Assembly: GCA_020446525.1 (NCBI GenBank)
Contig: JAGREO010000193.1
Span: 1-38,737 of the forward strand
Source: Geminicoccaceae bacterium
GTDB lineage: Bacteria; Pseudomonadota; Alphaproteobacteria; Geminicoccales; Geminicoccaceae
Direction: 5' to 3'
DNA: 38,737 nucleotides
Shown: piece by piece, positions 1 to 7,648 of the stretch
Position numbering within the stretch: position 1 is the stretch's first letter
Layout: every line of letters starts with the position of its first letter
Program-made: the position numbers and the translations under genes
The notes under the pieces: generated by a model
Told to the model about the DNA's origin: nothing
What the model saw: only the letters and a program-made list of their open reading frames with translations
The model's database searches: none

Positions 1-253
1 GCGTCGTCTTGCCCGAGCTCTCGGGCCCGTAGATTTCGATGATCCTGCCGCGCGGCAGGCCGCCGACACCGAGGGCAATGTCGAGACCGAGCGAGCCGGT
101 CGAGACGGTATCGATCTCGACCGCGCCTTCGGCCTGACCCAGTCGCATCAGCGAGCCTTTACCGAAGGCCCGTTCGATCTGCGCTATGGCGGCGTCGAGC
201 GCTTTTTGGCGATCGTCCGTCGTACGGCGGGTGGGCGTTGCAATGTCGGCCAT
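1..253 (-). CDS. recA: RecA recombinase, N-terminal part (runs off the left edge)
   Basis: The reverse strand encodes about 84 residues from the start of RecA. They include the typical N-terminal stretch [19 protein letters not shown], then [20 protein letters not shown] and the Walker A segment GPESSGKTT at the window edge. RecA is the ATP-dependent DNA strand-exchange protein and the LexA co-protease of the SOS response. I chose the ATG at 253-251 because family members begin close to the QKALDAA helix. An in-frame ATG at 289-287 would add 12 residues ([12 protein letters not shown]) and cannot be excluded. The gene diverges from the methyltransferase gene to its right. A perfect 12-bp palindrome lies between them at 303-314. 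The rest of the gene lies outside the window. Confidence 0.97.
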   Translation of the reverse strand, partial: MADIATPTRRTTDDRQKALDAAIAQIERAFGKGSLMRLGQAEGAVEIDTVSTGSLGLDIALGVGGLPRGRIIEIYGPESSGKTT

Positions 254-302
254 AAGTCGCTCGATTTTCCTGAGAATGAGGTTGGCCATGACTTATATCG
301 GT

Positions 303-314
303 CAACCATGGTTG
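303..314. promoter_or_regulatory. 12-bp perfect palindrome between recA and the divergent methyltransferase gene
   Basis: CAACCATGGTTG at 303-314 is a perfect palindrome. It sits about 50 bp upstream of the preferred recA start and 30 bp upstream of the methyltransferase start, where an operator would be expected. It is not the alphaproteobacterial SOS box (a GTTC or GAAC direct repeat with a 7-nt spacer), and I saw no such box here. Its function is unknown; it may be coincidental. Confidence 0.3.
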
Positions 315-343
315 CGCATAGTAGGTAGGTGTCGAGCGCAGCG

Positions 344-1135
344 ATGACGACCTTCGATTCGGATTGGCTGACGCTGCGCGAGGCATACGACCATGCCGCA
401 CGCAACACGAAAGTGCTGGAGCGGGTCGGCCTTTGGGCGCAGGCTTATGACCGGTTGCAGGTTGTCGATCTCGGCGCCGGCACGGGCTCCACGTTGCGCG
501 CCGTCGCACCGGTGCTCGGGTCCGGTCAGTCCTGGCGGCTGATCGAGCACGACCCGTCGCTCATCGAGGCGGGGGAGGCGAGGCTCGCCGACACGGCCTG
601 TACATGGCGCTACGAGCGCCTGAACTTACGCGACGATCTGGAGGCGGCGATCGATGACGCACAGATCGTCACGGCCTCGGCTCTCGTCGATCTCGTATCG
701 GCAGAATGGCTGGAGGAACTGGCCGCTCTCGTCGATCGACGCAATTGCGCCCTGTATGTGGCACTCAGCTACGACGGCCGCATGCGTTGGCGGCCGGGCG
801 ATCCTTTTGATGTCGAGATCAAGTCGCTGTTCGACCGCCACCAGCAGAACGACAAGGGCATCGGCAGTCCGGCCTTGGGTCCGGGAGCCGCAAGGACGCT
901 CGAAGCGCATTTCGGTGATGCCGGCGTTATTGGACGAAGCGATTGGCGCTTGCGGCCGATCGATCGGCCCATACAGACCGCCTTGCTGCGCGGTCACGCC
1001 TCGGCTGCATCGGAAATTGCGGCGGATCGATCGCGTGAGATCGAGGACTGGCGCATCCGGCGACAGCTATGGATCGATACCGGCCGCTCGATGGCGCTCG
1101 TCGGTCATCGCGATTTCCTCAAGCTGCCAGGCTGA
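344..1135 (+). CDS. class I SAM-dependent methyltransferase
   Basis: This protein of about 263 residues carries the SAM-binding glycine motif VVDLGAGTGS followed by an acidic loop (LIEHDPSL), so it has a Rossmann-type methyltransferase fold. The N-terminus (DSDWLTLREAYDHAARN) resembles a family of small alphaproteobacterial methyltransferases of unknown substrate. The C-terminus (WRIRRQLWIDTGRSMALVGH) is basic and helical. Translation could begin at GTG 329, which adds five residues, or at ATG 344. Neither has a strong ribosome-binding site, and I prefer the ATG. It diverges from recA and is 72 bp upstream of the peptidase C26-like gene. The substrate cannot be predicted. Confidence 0.85.
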   Translation: MTTFDSDWLTLREAYDHAARNTKVLERVGLWAQAYDRLQVVDLGAGTGSTLRAVAPVLGSGQSWRLIEHDPSLIEAGEARLADTACTWRYERLNLRDDLEAAIDDAQIVTASALVDLVSAEWLEELAALVDRRNCALYVALSYDGRMRWRPGDPFDVEIKSLFDRHQQNDKGIGSPALGPGAARTLEAHFGDAGVIGRSDWRLRPIDRPIQTALLRGHASAASEIAADRSREIEDWRIRRQLWIDTGRSMALVGHRDFLKLPG

Positions 1136-1207
1136 TCCGCCCGTTGGCATACCGTCGTCTGCAGGGTTCGCTTGTATGGGGGCATGGCAACCGCTACCTG
1201 AGAGCGC

Positions 1208-1933
1208 ATGAACGAAATTGGTACCCGTCCGGTCATCGGCATCACGCTCGATAGCGAAGAAGCAGGCGGCTACTCCAAATTTCCCTGGTACGCCCTGCGC
1301 CAGAACTACGCCTCGAGCGTCGTCGCGGCGGGGGGATTGCCCATGGTCCTGCCGCACGAAGCCGAACTGGTCGATCTGTATCTCGAGCGGATCGACGGGC
1401 TGATCGTCACGGGCGGCGCGTTCGACGTGGATCCCCTTCTCTACGGGTCCGACGATCGGCATCCGAGCGTATCACTCAAGCAAAAGCGCACGGCCTTCGA
1501 GTGGGCGATCCTGCAGGGTGCGTTGAGGCGTGATGTGCCGGTGCTCGGAATCTGCGGCGGCATGCAGTTGCTCAACGTCGTGCTGGGCGGCACCTTGCTG
1601 CAGCACATCCCGGACAGCGTGCCGAATTGCCTGGCGCACGAACAGCCGAACCCGCGCGATCAGGCGGGTCACGAGGTGAGTGTGGTGGCTGAAAGCCTGC
1701 TCGACCGGCTCGTCGGTCGCCGGACCATGTCGGTCAACAGTGCACATCACCAAGCGGCCGATCGCATTGGAGAGGGCGTCTTGGTGAGTGGCCGGGCGCC
1801 CGACGGGGTCGTCGAGGCGATCGAGCATGGCGGTTACCGGTTCTGCTTGGGCGTCGAGTGGCATCCGGAATTCCTCATCGACGAAGGCGACGCACGCATA
1901 CTCGCGGGTCTCGTGCGGGCCGCGCAGCGATGA
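1208..1933 (+). CDS. gamma-glutamyl-gamma-aminobutyrate hydrolase-like class I amidotransferase (peptidase C26)
   Basis: This 241-residue protein is the PuuD type of class I glutamine-amidotransferase-like hydrolase. It has the nucleophile elbow LGICGGMQLLNVVLGG with Cys116, and the C-terminal pair EWHPE giving His219 and Glu221, so the catalytic triad is intact. The segment VTGGAFDVDPLLYG and the NSAHHQA stretch are typical of the C26 family. These enzymes hydrolyse gamma-glutamyl amides, for example gamma-glutamyl-GABA in putrescine breakdown. No other putrescine gene is nearby, so the substrate is uncertain. Its TGA overlaps the ATG of the pseudouridine synthase gene (ATGA), which points to translational coupling in one operon. 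Confidence 0.9.
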   Translation: MNEIGTRPVIGITLDSEEAGGYSKFPWYALRQNYASSVVAAGGLPMVLPHEAELVDLYLERIDGLIVTGGAFDVDPLLYGSDDRHPSVSLKQKRTAFEWAILQGALRRDVPVLGICGGMQLLNVVLGGTLLQHIPDSVPNCLAHEQPNPRDQAGHEVSVVAESLLDRLVGRRTMSVNSAHHQAADRIGEGVLVSGRAPDGVVEAIEHGGYRFCLGVEWHPEFLIDEGDARILAGLVRAAQR

Positions 1934-2739
1934 ACGTCGCAGGCGAGGCCTTCGAGGGCGAGCGCATCGCCAAACGGATCGCGCGCGCGGGTCACTGTTC
2001 GCGGCGTGCGGCCGAAGCCCTGATCCGCGAAGGCCGGGTGGCCGTCGACGGCCGTACCGTCGACGGCCCGGCGCTGAACGTGACCGACGACCAACGCGTG
2101 ACGATCGACGGCGAACCTCTGGCGGCCGCCGAGCCGGTGCGGCTGTTTCGCCTGCACAAGCCGACGGGCGTGGTAACCACGGCCCGCGATCCCGAAGGCC
2201 GACGGACGATCGACGATCTGCTCCGCCACAGCGGCACGGTTCTGCCGCGCCTGATGCCGATCGGCCGCCTCGACGTCAATTCGGAGGGCCTGCTGCTGCT
2301 GACCAACGATGGCGGCCTCAAGCGCCGTCTCGAGCTTCCGGCCACGGGCTGGCTGCGGCGGTACCGGGTGCGCGTACACGGTACGGTGGACCCGCGGGCT
2401 CTGACTGCGCTCGAGCGAGGTATCGAGATCGACGGTATCCGCTACGGATCGATCAAAGCCCGGCTGGACCGCCAGCTCGCGAGCAACGCGTGGCTCGCGG
2501 TCGGATTGACCGAAGGCAAGAACCGCGAGGTACGTCGCGTGCTCGAGCATCTGGGCCTGCAGGTGAGCCGCCTGATCCGCACCGCCTACGGCCCGTTCCA
2601 GCTCGGTGCGCTGGAGCCGCGGATGGTCGAAGAGATCACCGGCAAGGTCGTGCGCGAACAGCTCGGAGGAAAGCTGCTCGCCGGCCTGCTCGAACCCGAG
2701 AGCGGCCGCCGCGAAAAGCGGGTGCGAAAGCCGGAATGA
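1930..2739 (+). CDS. rluB: RsuA/RluB-family pseudouridine synthase
   Basis: This 269-residue enzyme has an N-terminal S4 RNA-binding domain (about 11-58, ERIAKRIARAGHCSRR onward). A pseudouridine synthase domain follows, with the family signature GRLDVNSEGLLLLTNDG and catalytic Asp115. The segment EGKNREVRRVLEHLGL is typical of the RluB/RsuA branch. RluB modifies U2605 (E. coli numbering) of 23S rRNA; RluE or RsuA activity is a less likely alternative. The chosen ATG overlaps the stop of the upstream hydrolase, and its own stop overlaps the start of rsmD. It is therefore the middle gene of a tightly coupled trio, two of which modify rRNA. The C-terminus is a short basic tail. Confidence 0.93.
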   Translation: MNVAGEAFEGERIAKRIARAGHCSRRAAEALIREGRVAVDGRTVDGPALNVTDDQRVTIDGEPLAAAEPVRLFRLHKPTGVVTTARDPEGRRTIDDLLRHSGTVLPRLMPIGRLDVNSEGLLLLTNDGGLKRRLELPATGWLRRYRVRVHGTVDPRALTALERGIEIDGIRYGSIKARLDRQLASNAWLAVGLTEGKNREVRRVLEHLGLQVSRLIRTAYGPFQLGALEPRMVEEITGKVVREQLGGKLLAGLLEPESGRREKRVRKPE

Positions 2740-3281
2740 CGGCGCCCCGGATCATCGCCGGACGGCTCAAGAATCGCAGGGTCAAGGTGCCCGAGGGCAA
2801 TCTGATCCGTCCCACGGCCGAGCGCATGCGCGAGGCGCTGTTTTCGATCTTGGGGGCGGAGATCGAAGGTGCGCGCTTTCTCGATCTCTTCGCCGGCAGC
2901 GGCGCGATCGGGCTCGAGGCTCTATCCCGCGGCGCCTCGACCGCGACCTTCGTCGAGCAGGATCCCGCCGCCCTCGCCGCTCTGCGCGACACGATCCGCC
3001 GTTTGGGCGTCGAGCGGGAGGCTCGAGTGATCGGGCGCGACGCGCGCAATCTGGGTCACGCACACGACGTCTTCGATCTTGTCTATGCCGATCCGCCCTA
3101 TCGCAGCGGTCTGCACGCCACGACCTTGGACGGTTTGCGCCAGGGCGGCTGGATCGACGGGAACAGCCTGTGCGTCACCGAGCGAGCGGCCGAGGAAGAG
3201 GTCGCGAGCTGCGCGGGCTTCATGCTGGTGGACGATCGCCGCTACGGCGCCGGGTGTGTGTCGTTTTACCGGCTCATCTGA
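2736..3281 (+). CDS. rsmD: 16S rRNA (guanine(966)-N(2))-methyltransferase RsmD
   Basis: This 181-residue protein has the full RsmD pattern: N-terminal IIAGRLKNRRVKVPE and RPTAERMREALFSIL, SAM motif LDLFAGSGAIGLEALSRGA, and catalytic motif DPPY at 119-122 (YADPPY). RsmD methylates the N2 of G966 in 16S rRNA during 30S assembly. Its ATG overlaps the stop of rluB by four bases, so the two rRNA modification genes are translationally coupled. The length is normal for the family. Confidence 0.96.
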   Translation: MTAPRIIAGRLKNRRVKVPEGNLIRPTAERMREALFSILGAEIEGARFLDLFAGSGAIGLEALSRGASTATFVEQDPAALAALRDTIRRLGVEREARVIGRDARNLGHAHDVFDLVYADPPYRSGLHATTLDGLRQGGWIDGNSLCVTERAAEEEVASCAGFMLVDDRRYGAGCVSFYRLI

Positions 3282-3296
3282 GATCGAAACCGCCTC

Positions 3297-3461
3297 TCAG
3301 GCGCGGCAGAAGCCGATCAGCACGACGAACACCACCACCGTCAGCGCGAGAGCGAGATAGAGCGTCGCGGCGAAACCCGCGGTCAAGGCCACCAGGATGC
3401 CCAAAAGGACCAGCGCCAGCGCGGCCCAGCCGGTACCGCCAAGTTTCTCACTCGCCTGCAT
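3297..3461 (-). CDS. small two-helix membrane protein of unknown function
   Basis: This 54-residue protein starts MQASEKLGG. Two hydrophobic segments follow, roughly residues 12-32 and 34-52, and it ends FCRA. The ATG at 3461 is supported by an AGGGG ribosome-binding site about 7 bases upstream; a longer in-frame version would add arginine-rich residues without such a site. It converges on rsmD, with 15 bp between the stops. No motif identifies a function. The sequence is consistent with a real short inner-membrane protein, but small size limits certainty. Confidence 0.6.
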   Translation of the reverse strand: MQASEKLGGTGWAALALVLLGILVALTAGFAATLYLALALTVVVFVVLIGFCRA

Positions 3462-3728
3462 CGAACGTCCCCTGTGTTCCTTCGCGTCTCTTAAAGCGGA
3501 CCGAGGGCGTGAGGCCAGCCCCGCGAATCGTCGCAGCACTGCTCCGGCGATCCGGGCACGGGTGCATCAGGATAAAAAATTATCAACCAGTCCGCGACTG
3601 CTGGGTGACTTGGTGCGATTTGGGATGTTTAATGAGCGACGATACGTCGGTTCGCCGCGAAAGCCGGTCGGTTCGATCGGCGACGAGTGCGTTCGAGAGA
3701 TGTGTCGCGACAACACAAAGAGGTGAAC
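3462..3728. other. divergent intergenic region before the OmpA-like lipoprotein gene
   Basis: These 267 bp separate the small membrane protein gene (minus) from the OmpA-like lipoprotein gene (plus). The stretch 3570-3635 is clearly richer in A+T than its surroundings and includes a short inverted repeat GATAA-AAAA-TTATC, which suggests promoter DNA. I could not fix a convincing -35/-10 pair. A 34-codon open frame at 3632-3736 is discussed among the rejected items. Confidence 0.4.
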
Positions 3729-4637
3729 ATGCGTAGCAGGAACATCATGGTTGTGGCCCTCGGCGGCACCGCGCTTCTGGCGGGCTGCAGCGGCGGGCCG
3801 CAGTTCAATTCGCTGGCCCAGAAATTTCAGATGATGGCGCCCGCCAAGGAAAAGCTGGCCGAGGCGAAATCCACCTCGGCGCCGTCCGATCCCTATCAGG
3901 CGGCCCTCCGCTCGGCCTATCTGGGATATGCCGATTACGAATATTCACGCATGCAGGATTACACCGACACCATCTTCCACAGCGAGAAGGCGATCGCGGC
4001 GGCCGGCGGGCGGCAAGTTCAGCCGCAGGCGATCGGCGACCGCATGCTGCCGGCGTCCGACGTCGGCAGGCTCACGGCGGCGCGTGAGCGGCTGACCACG
4101 GCACTTGCGGCCGGTGCGCCATCCATCGCACCCGGACCGGCTGCGCGCGCCGTCGCCAGCTTCGATTGCTGGATGGAGCAGCAGGAAGAGAACATCCAGC
4201 CGGACGACATCGCCGCGTGCGAGAAGACGTTTCAGCAGGCCATGGCCGAGCTCGACGCCGCCATGGCCAAGAAGCCCGAGCCGGTCGCGGTCCTGCCTCC
4301 GGTGGTCACGGTCGACGCGGATGTGCTCTTCGCTTTCGACAAGGCGGAGATTCGACCGGAATTTGCCTCCGAGCTCGACGAAGTGGCGGAGATCATCAAG
4401 GCCAATCCCGGCAAGAAACTCGAGATCCAGGGGCACACCGACAGCGTCGGATCCGAAACCTACAATCAGGGCCTCTCGGAGCGACGCGCCAAGGCTGCGG
4501 TCGAGTATCTCGTGAGCAAGGGCGTACGCGCCGATCGCATGACGGCCAAGGGATACGGCGAGAGCCGCCCGGTGGCGTCGAACGACACCGATGCGGGCCG
4601 CGCCTTGAACCGACGGGTGGAAATCCACACGCAGTAG
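3729..4637 (+). CDS. OmpA-domain outer-membrane lipoprotein
   Basis: This 302-residue protein has a lipoprotein signal peptide ending in the lipobox LLAGC, with lipidated Cys20. An N-terminal region of about 175 residues has no domain I recognise; it is rich in A and Q and contains one Cys. The C-terminal OmpA domain (about 190-302) has the peptidoglycan-binding pattern LFAFDKAEIRP, LEIQGHTDSVGS, NQGLSERRAKAVEYL-like spacing and GYGESRPVASN, ending NRRVEIHTQ. It probably tethers the outer membrane to peptidoglycan, like Pal, but the long N-terminal region makes it different from Pal itself. I chose ATG 3729, preceded by AGAGGTG, because it places the signal peptide correctly. A terminator follows directly. 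Confidence 0.92.
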   Translation: MRSRNIMVVALGGTALLAGCSGGPQFNSLAQKFQMMAPAKEKLAEAKSTSAPSDPYQAALRSAYLGYADYEYSRMQDYTDTIFHSEKAIAAAGGRQVQPQAIGDRMLPASDVGRLTAARERLTTALAAGAPSIAPGPAARAVASFDCWMEQQEENIQPDDIAACEKTFQQAMAELDAAMAKKPEPVAVLPPVVTVDADVLFAFDKAEIRPEFASELDEVAEIIKANPGKKLEIQGHTDSVGSETYNQGLSERRAKAAVEYLVSKGVRADRMTAKGYGESRPVASNDTDAGRALNRRVEIHTQ

Positions 4638-4658
4638 TTCATTCAGAACGATGCGGGA

Positions 4659-4688
4659 AGGGCCGGCTCCACGGGGCCGGCCCTTTTT
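4659..4688 (+). terminator. rho-independent terminator of the OmpA-like lipoprotein gene
   Basis: AGGGCCGGC (4659-4667) and GCCGGCCCT (4676-4684) form a perfect 9-bp GC-rich stem. The loop is 8 bases and a run of five T follows at 4684-4688. It lies 22 bp after the stop codon. Confidence 0.88.
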
Positions 4689-4778
4689 CGTCGGGGACGA
4701 TCAGGGTTCGTGAGAGCTTGCTCACGAGCCGCGGACGTGCATTCATACTCGGCCAGATCCGACTTCGTAGGGAAAACG

Positions 4779-5267
4779 ATGCTGCGTCGGTTCGCGCTCG
4801 CCGTCCTATTGTCGCCGGTGCTCGCGGCGGCTCAGGAGGTCGCGTCGATACCGGCGGAGGGTGCGCCGGTCTTCGATTATCGACAGGCGATCGCGTTGTT
4901 CGAGCAGGGAGAAAGGCGGCAGGCGACCTGCCTCCTCTATCGCGGCCAATACCGTGCGCGGGTGCATTTGCGCGCACACCCCGATCTCGAACCTTCGGCC
5001 GATCCAGCCCTCTACGCCAGCTTGAACGAAACAGTCGGCCGGCCGATCAACGAGTGGGCCGCGGGCGACGTGCCCGAGTGGGTGCAATCGATGCGGTGCG
5101 CCCTCGACTGGGCACGTGAGCACGACGATCCCTACACGCCCAAAGCGGCGTATGGCGACGCCCACGCCGAAGTTCAGGCGGGGTTCGCCCGCTTCATCGA
5201 CAGCACCGCCGCCAGAGCGGAGGAGATCAGGCGGATCCGGGCGCAAAACGGTCTCGAGAACCGCTGA
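4779..5267 (+). CDS. secreted protein of unknown function
   Basis: This 162-residue protein begins with a Sec-type signal peptide (MLRRFALAVLLSPVLAAAQ, probable cleavage near residue 18 or 19). The mature part is mostly helical and contains two cysteines, Cys51 and Cys107, that could form a disulfide in the periplasm. The segments LFEQGERRQATCLLYRGQYR and LNETVGRPINEWAAGDV look like a conserved proteobacterial family that I cannot name. The start is ATG 4779 after a TAGGGAAA ribosome-binding site. It stands alone between the terminator of the lipoprotein gene and the DUF3604 gene. Confidence 0.75.
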   Translation: MLRRFALAVLLSPVLAAAQEVASIPAEGAPVFDYRQAIALFEQGERRQATCLLYRGQYRARVHLRAHPDLEPSADPALYASLNETVGRPINEWAAGDVPEWVQSMRCALDWAREHDDPYTPKAAYGDAHAEVQAGFARFIDSTAARAEEIRRIRAQNGLENR

Positions 5268-5398
5268 TACTCCGAGCGACGGATTACGCCAACCGTCAGC
5301 GGGTGCACTCTGCAGCCACGGCTCGAACCAGCGGCGGCAGGCTCGACGCCCGGCGCACGTCGTGCCTATGGTGATCGGGACGATGCAGGGGGAACGCG

Positions 5399-7642
5399 AT
5401 GCCTTTCTCGACGTATCAGCGCGCGCGCCTGGGACATGCGGTGATCGAACCGGCGGGGCCGTTCGTCGCCGGATCGTTGCAGCATCTGGTGATCACCTAT
5501 ACCGCCGGACCCTTCGGCATCGACGATACAGGCGCGCTCAAGATCAGTTGGCGCACGGCATCGGACGCGGCGAAGCCGCAGACGAACGATCCCAAGGCCG
5601 CCAATTTCGTGAGTGCCACGGCGAGCAATGGTGCCGGCCTCTCCATCGAGTACAACCGCAACAATATACGCCCCTGGGTCAACACGCTCTTGGTGCGGGC
5701 GACCGGCGGATTCTTGCGGGTCGGCGACACGATCAGCGTCAGGCTCGGCGATCCGGCAGGCGGCTGTCCCGGTTACCGACTGCAGACCGCGGCGGAGCGG
5801 CCGTTCCCCTTCAAGGTCTTCGTCGACGCCTTTGCGACTTATGATTTCGTCGAGCTCGAAGAGAGTCCCGCCGTCGACCTCGTGCCGGGACCGGCGCGCC
5901 GCTTCAAGGCGATCCTGCCGACGCTTCGGCGGACGGGTGACAGGTTCCGCCTCGCCGTGCTCGCCGAAGACCGCTGGGGCAATCCGACGGATGAGGCCAA
6001 GGGCACCTTCCACCTGAAGTGCGACGCGCCGATCGATGGCCTGCCGGAGACGATCACGCTCGGCGACGGCCCGGCGGTGGTGGACGGGCTGTCGTCCGAC
6101 CAAGCGGCCGATCTGCGGGTCGAGGTAACGGACGAGGACGGACGCCCATGCGCGACCTCGAACCCGCTGCGCATCGCCGACGACGCATCGTTGCTGCATT
6201 ATTGGGGCGATCTGCACGGACAGTCCGGCGAAACGGTGGGAGCCGGCACGGCACGTGACTATTTCGCCTTCGCCCGCGACAGGGCGTTTCTCGACATCAC
6301 CGGACATCAGGGCAACGATTTTCAGATCGACGATGCGTTCTGGGCCGAGATCAACCGGCTCGCCGCCGAATTCGACGACCCCGGCAGGTTCACCGCCTTT
6401 CCCTCCTACGAGTGGTCCGGCAACACCGGCATGGGCGGCGACCGCAACGTTTTCTACTGCCAGCAGGACCGGCCGATCTACCGCTCATCGTCGGTACTGC
6501 TCGAGAGTCCGCACGATACCGACCGGCACCATGTGAAGGATCTCTTCGAGTCGCTCGCCGACGAGGAGGCGTTCGTGATCGCCCATGTCGGCGGTCGCTA
6601 CGCCGATCTCGGCGTCGGCCACGACGGCCGAATCGAACGGGCGGTGGAGATCCATTCCTGCTGGGGCACGTTTGAGTGGCTGCTGCACGACGCCCTGGCG
6701 CTAGGGCATCGGGTCGGCATCGTCTGCCACAGCGACGATCACAAGGGCCGACCCGGCGCGGCCTGGCCAGGCGCCGGCACCTTCGGCGCGATCGGCGGCC
6801 TGACCTGCTATCTCATGGAGCGTCTCGACCGCGAGGCGGTGTTCGAGTGTATCCGCAACCGCCGCACCTTTGGCACCACCGGCGCCCGCATCCATGTCGA
6901 TCTGCAGGCTTCCTTCGATGACGGCTGTGAGCGATTTCTCGAAGATCCGGCGCTCCTCCCACCGTCCGAGCCGGCTTCGAGCGAAAAGCAGCGGACGGCC
7001 ACCATGGGGGCCATCGTGCGCACCCGCTCGACGGAGGCCGAAATTACCGTCGAGGTTCTGGGTTCGGCGCCGATCGAGCGGCTGACCTTCTTCGACGGCC
7101 CCAAAGCCGTCGCCACCGTACGCGCCTACGACAAAGCGCAGCTCGGGCGGCGAATCAGAATCCTTTTCGAAGGCGCCGTCTATCGCGGGCGTGGCCGCGA
7201 AGTCGTCTGGCGTGGCTCGGTGCGGCTCAAAGGCGCGCGATTCTTCGACGTGCGGCCGATCAATCTTTTTCGTGCGGACAAGCCTCTCGTTCTCGCCGAC
7301 GACGGCACGCGCGTCGATTTCGACACGGTGACCACCGGCAATTTCTGCGGTTTCGATCTGTGGCTGGAGGAACGCGAACGCGGTGAAATCGAGATCGCCT
7401 CAAACGTGATCGAGCGCCACATCAAGATCGCCGACATCAGCCTCGAGGACATGGTGCTCGATGCCGGCGGACTCGGACGGCGGATGCGGCTCTTTCGTCT
7501 GCCGAACGAGAACACCCGCATGCGTGTGCACGAAACGGTCCGGCTGCCGCTGGAGCAGGGGCGTGACCATGCGCTCTATGTGCGGGTGACACAAGAGGAC
7601 GGGCATCAGGCCTGGACCAGCCCGCTTTACGTGATCGACTGA
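5399..7642 (+). CDS. DUF3604 protein (PHP-like metal-dependent hydrolase fold)
   Basis: This 747-residue protein has an N-terminal beta-rich region (1-260) and then the DUF3604 core. The core starts HYWGDLHGQSGETVGAGTA and contains DITGHQGNDFQ, FPSYEWSGNTGMGGDRNVFY, FVIAHVGGRYADLG, VEIHSCWGTFEW and IVCHSDDHKGRPG. The repeated His and Asp residues (GDLHGQ, HQGND, HVGG, HSDDH) match the metal-binding pattern of PHP-type phosphoesterases. The biochemical function of DUF3604 is not established. There is no signal peptide. The ATG follows a strong AGGGGG site. Its stop is 6 bp from the start of tctA, so the two form an operon, and a link to transported anionic substrates is likely. Confidence 0.87.
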   Translation: MPFSTYQRARLGHAVIEPAGPFVAGSLQHLVITYTAGPFGIDDTGALKISWRTASDAAKPQTNDPKAANFVSATASNGAGLSIEYNRNNIRPWVNTLLVRATGGFLRVGDTISVRLGDPAGGCPGYRLQTAAERPFPFKVFVDAFATYDFVELEESPAVDLVPGPARRFKAILPTLRRTGDRFRLAVLAEDRWGNPTDEAKGTFHLKCDAPIDGLPETITLGDGPAVVDGLSSDQAADLRVEVTDEDGRPCATSNPLRIADDASLLHYWGDLHGQSGETVGAGTARDYFAFARDRAFLDITGHQGNDFQIDDAFWAEINRLAAEFDDPGRFTAFPSYEWSGNTGMGGDRNVFYCQQDRPIYRSSSVLLESPHDTDRHHVKDLFESLADEEAFVIAHVGGRYADLGVGHDGRIERAVEIHSCWGTFEWLLHDALALGHRVGIVCHSDDHKGRPGAAWPGAGTFGAIGGLTCYLMERLDREAVFECIRNRRTFGTTGARIHVDLQASFDDGCERFLEDPALLPPSEPASSEKQRTATMGAIVRTRSTEAEITVEVLGSAPIERLTFFDGPKAVATVRAYDKAQLGRRIRILFEGAVYRGRGREVVWRGSVRLKGARFFDVRPINLFRADKPLVLADDGTRVDFDTVTTGNFCGFDLWLEERERGEIEIASNVIERHIKIADISLEDMVLDAGGLGRRMRLFRLPNENTRMRVHETVRLPLEQGRDHALYVRVTQEDGHQAWTSPLYVID

Positions 7643-7648
7643 GCGTCG

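Noticed and set aside
3632-3736. 34-codon plus-strand open frame just before the OmpA-like lipoprotein gene
   Set aside because: It overlaps the lipoprotein start by 8 bp but has no clear ribosome-binding site and a Ser/Arg-rich sequence without features. A leader peptide role cannot be excluded.
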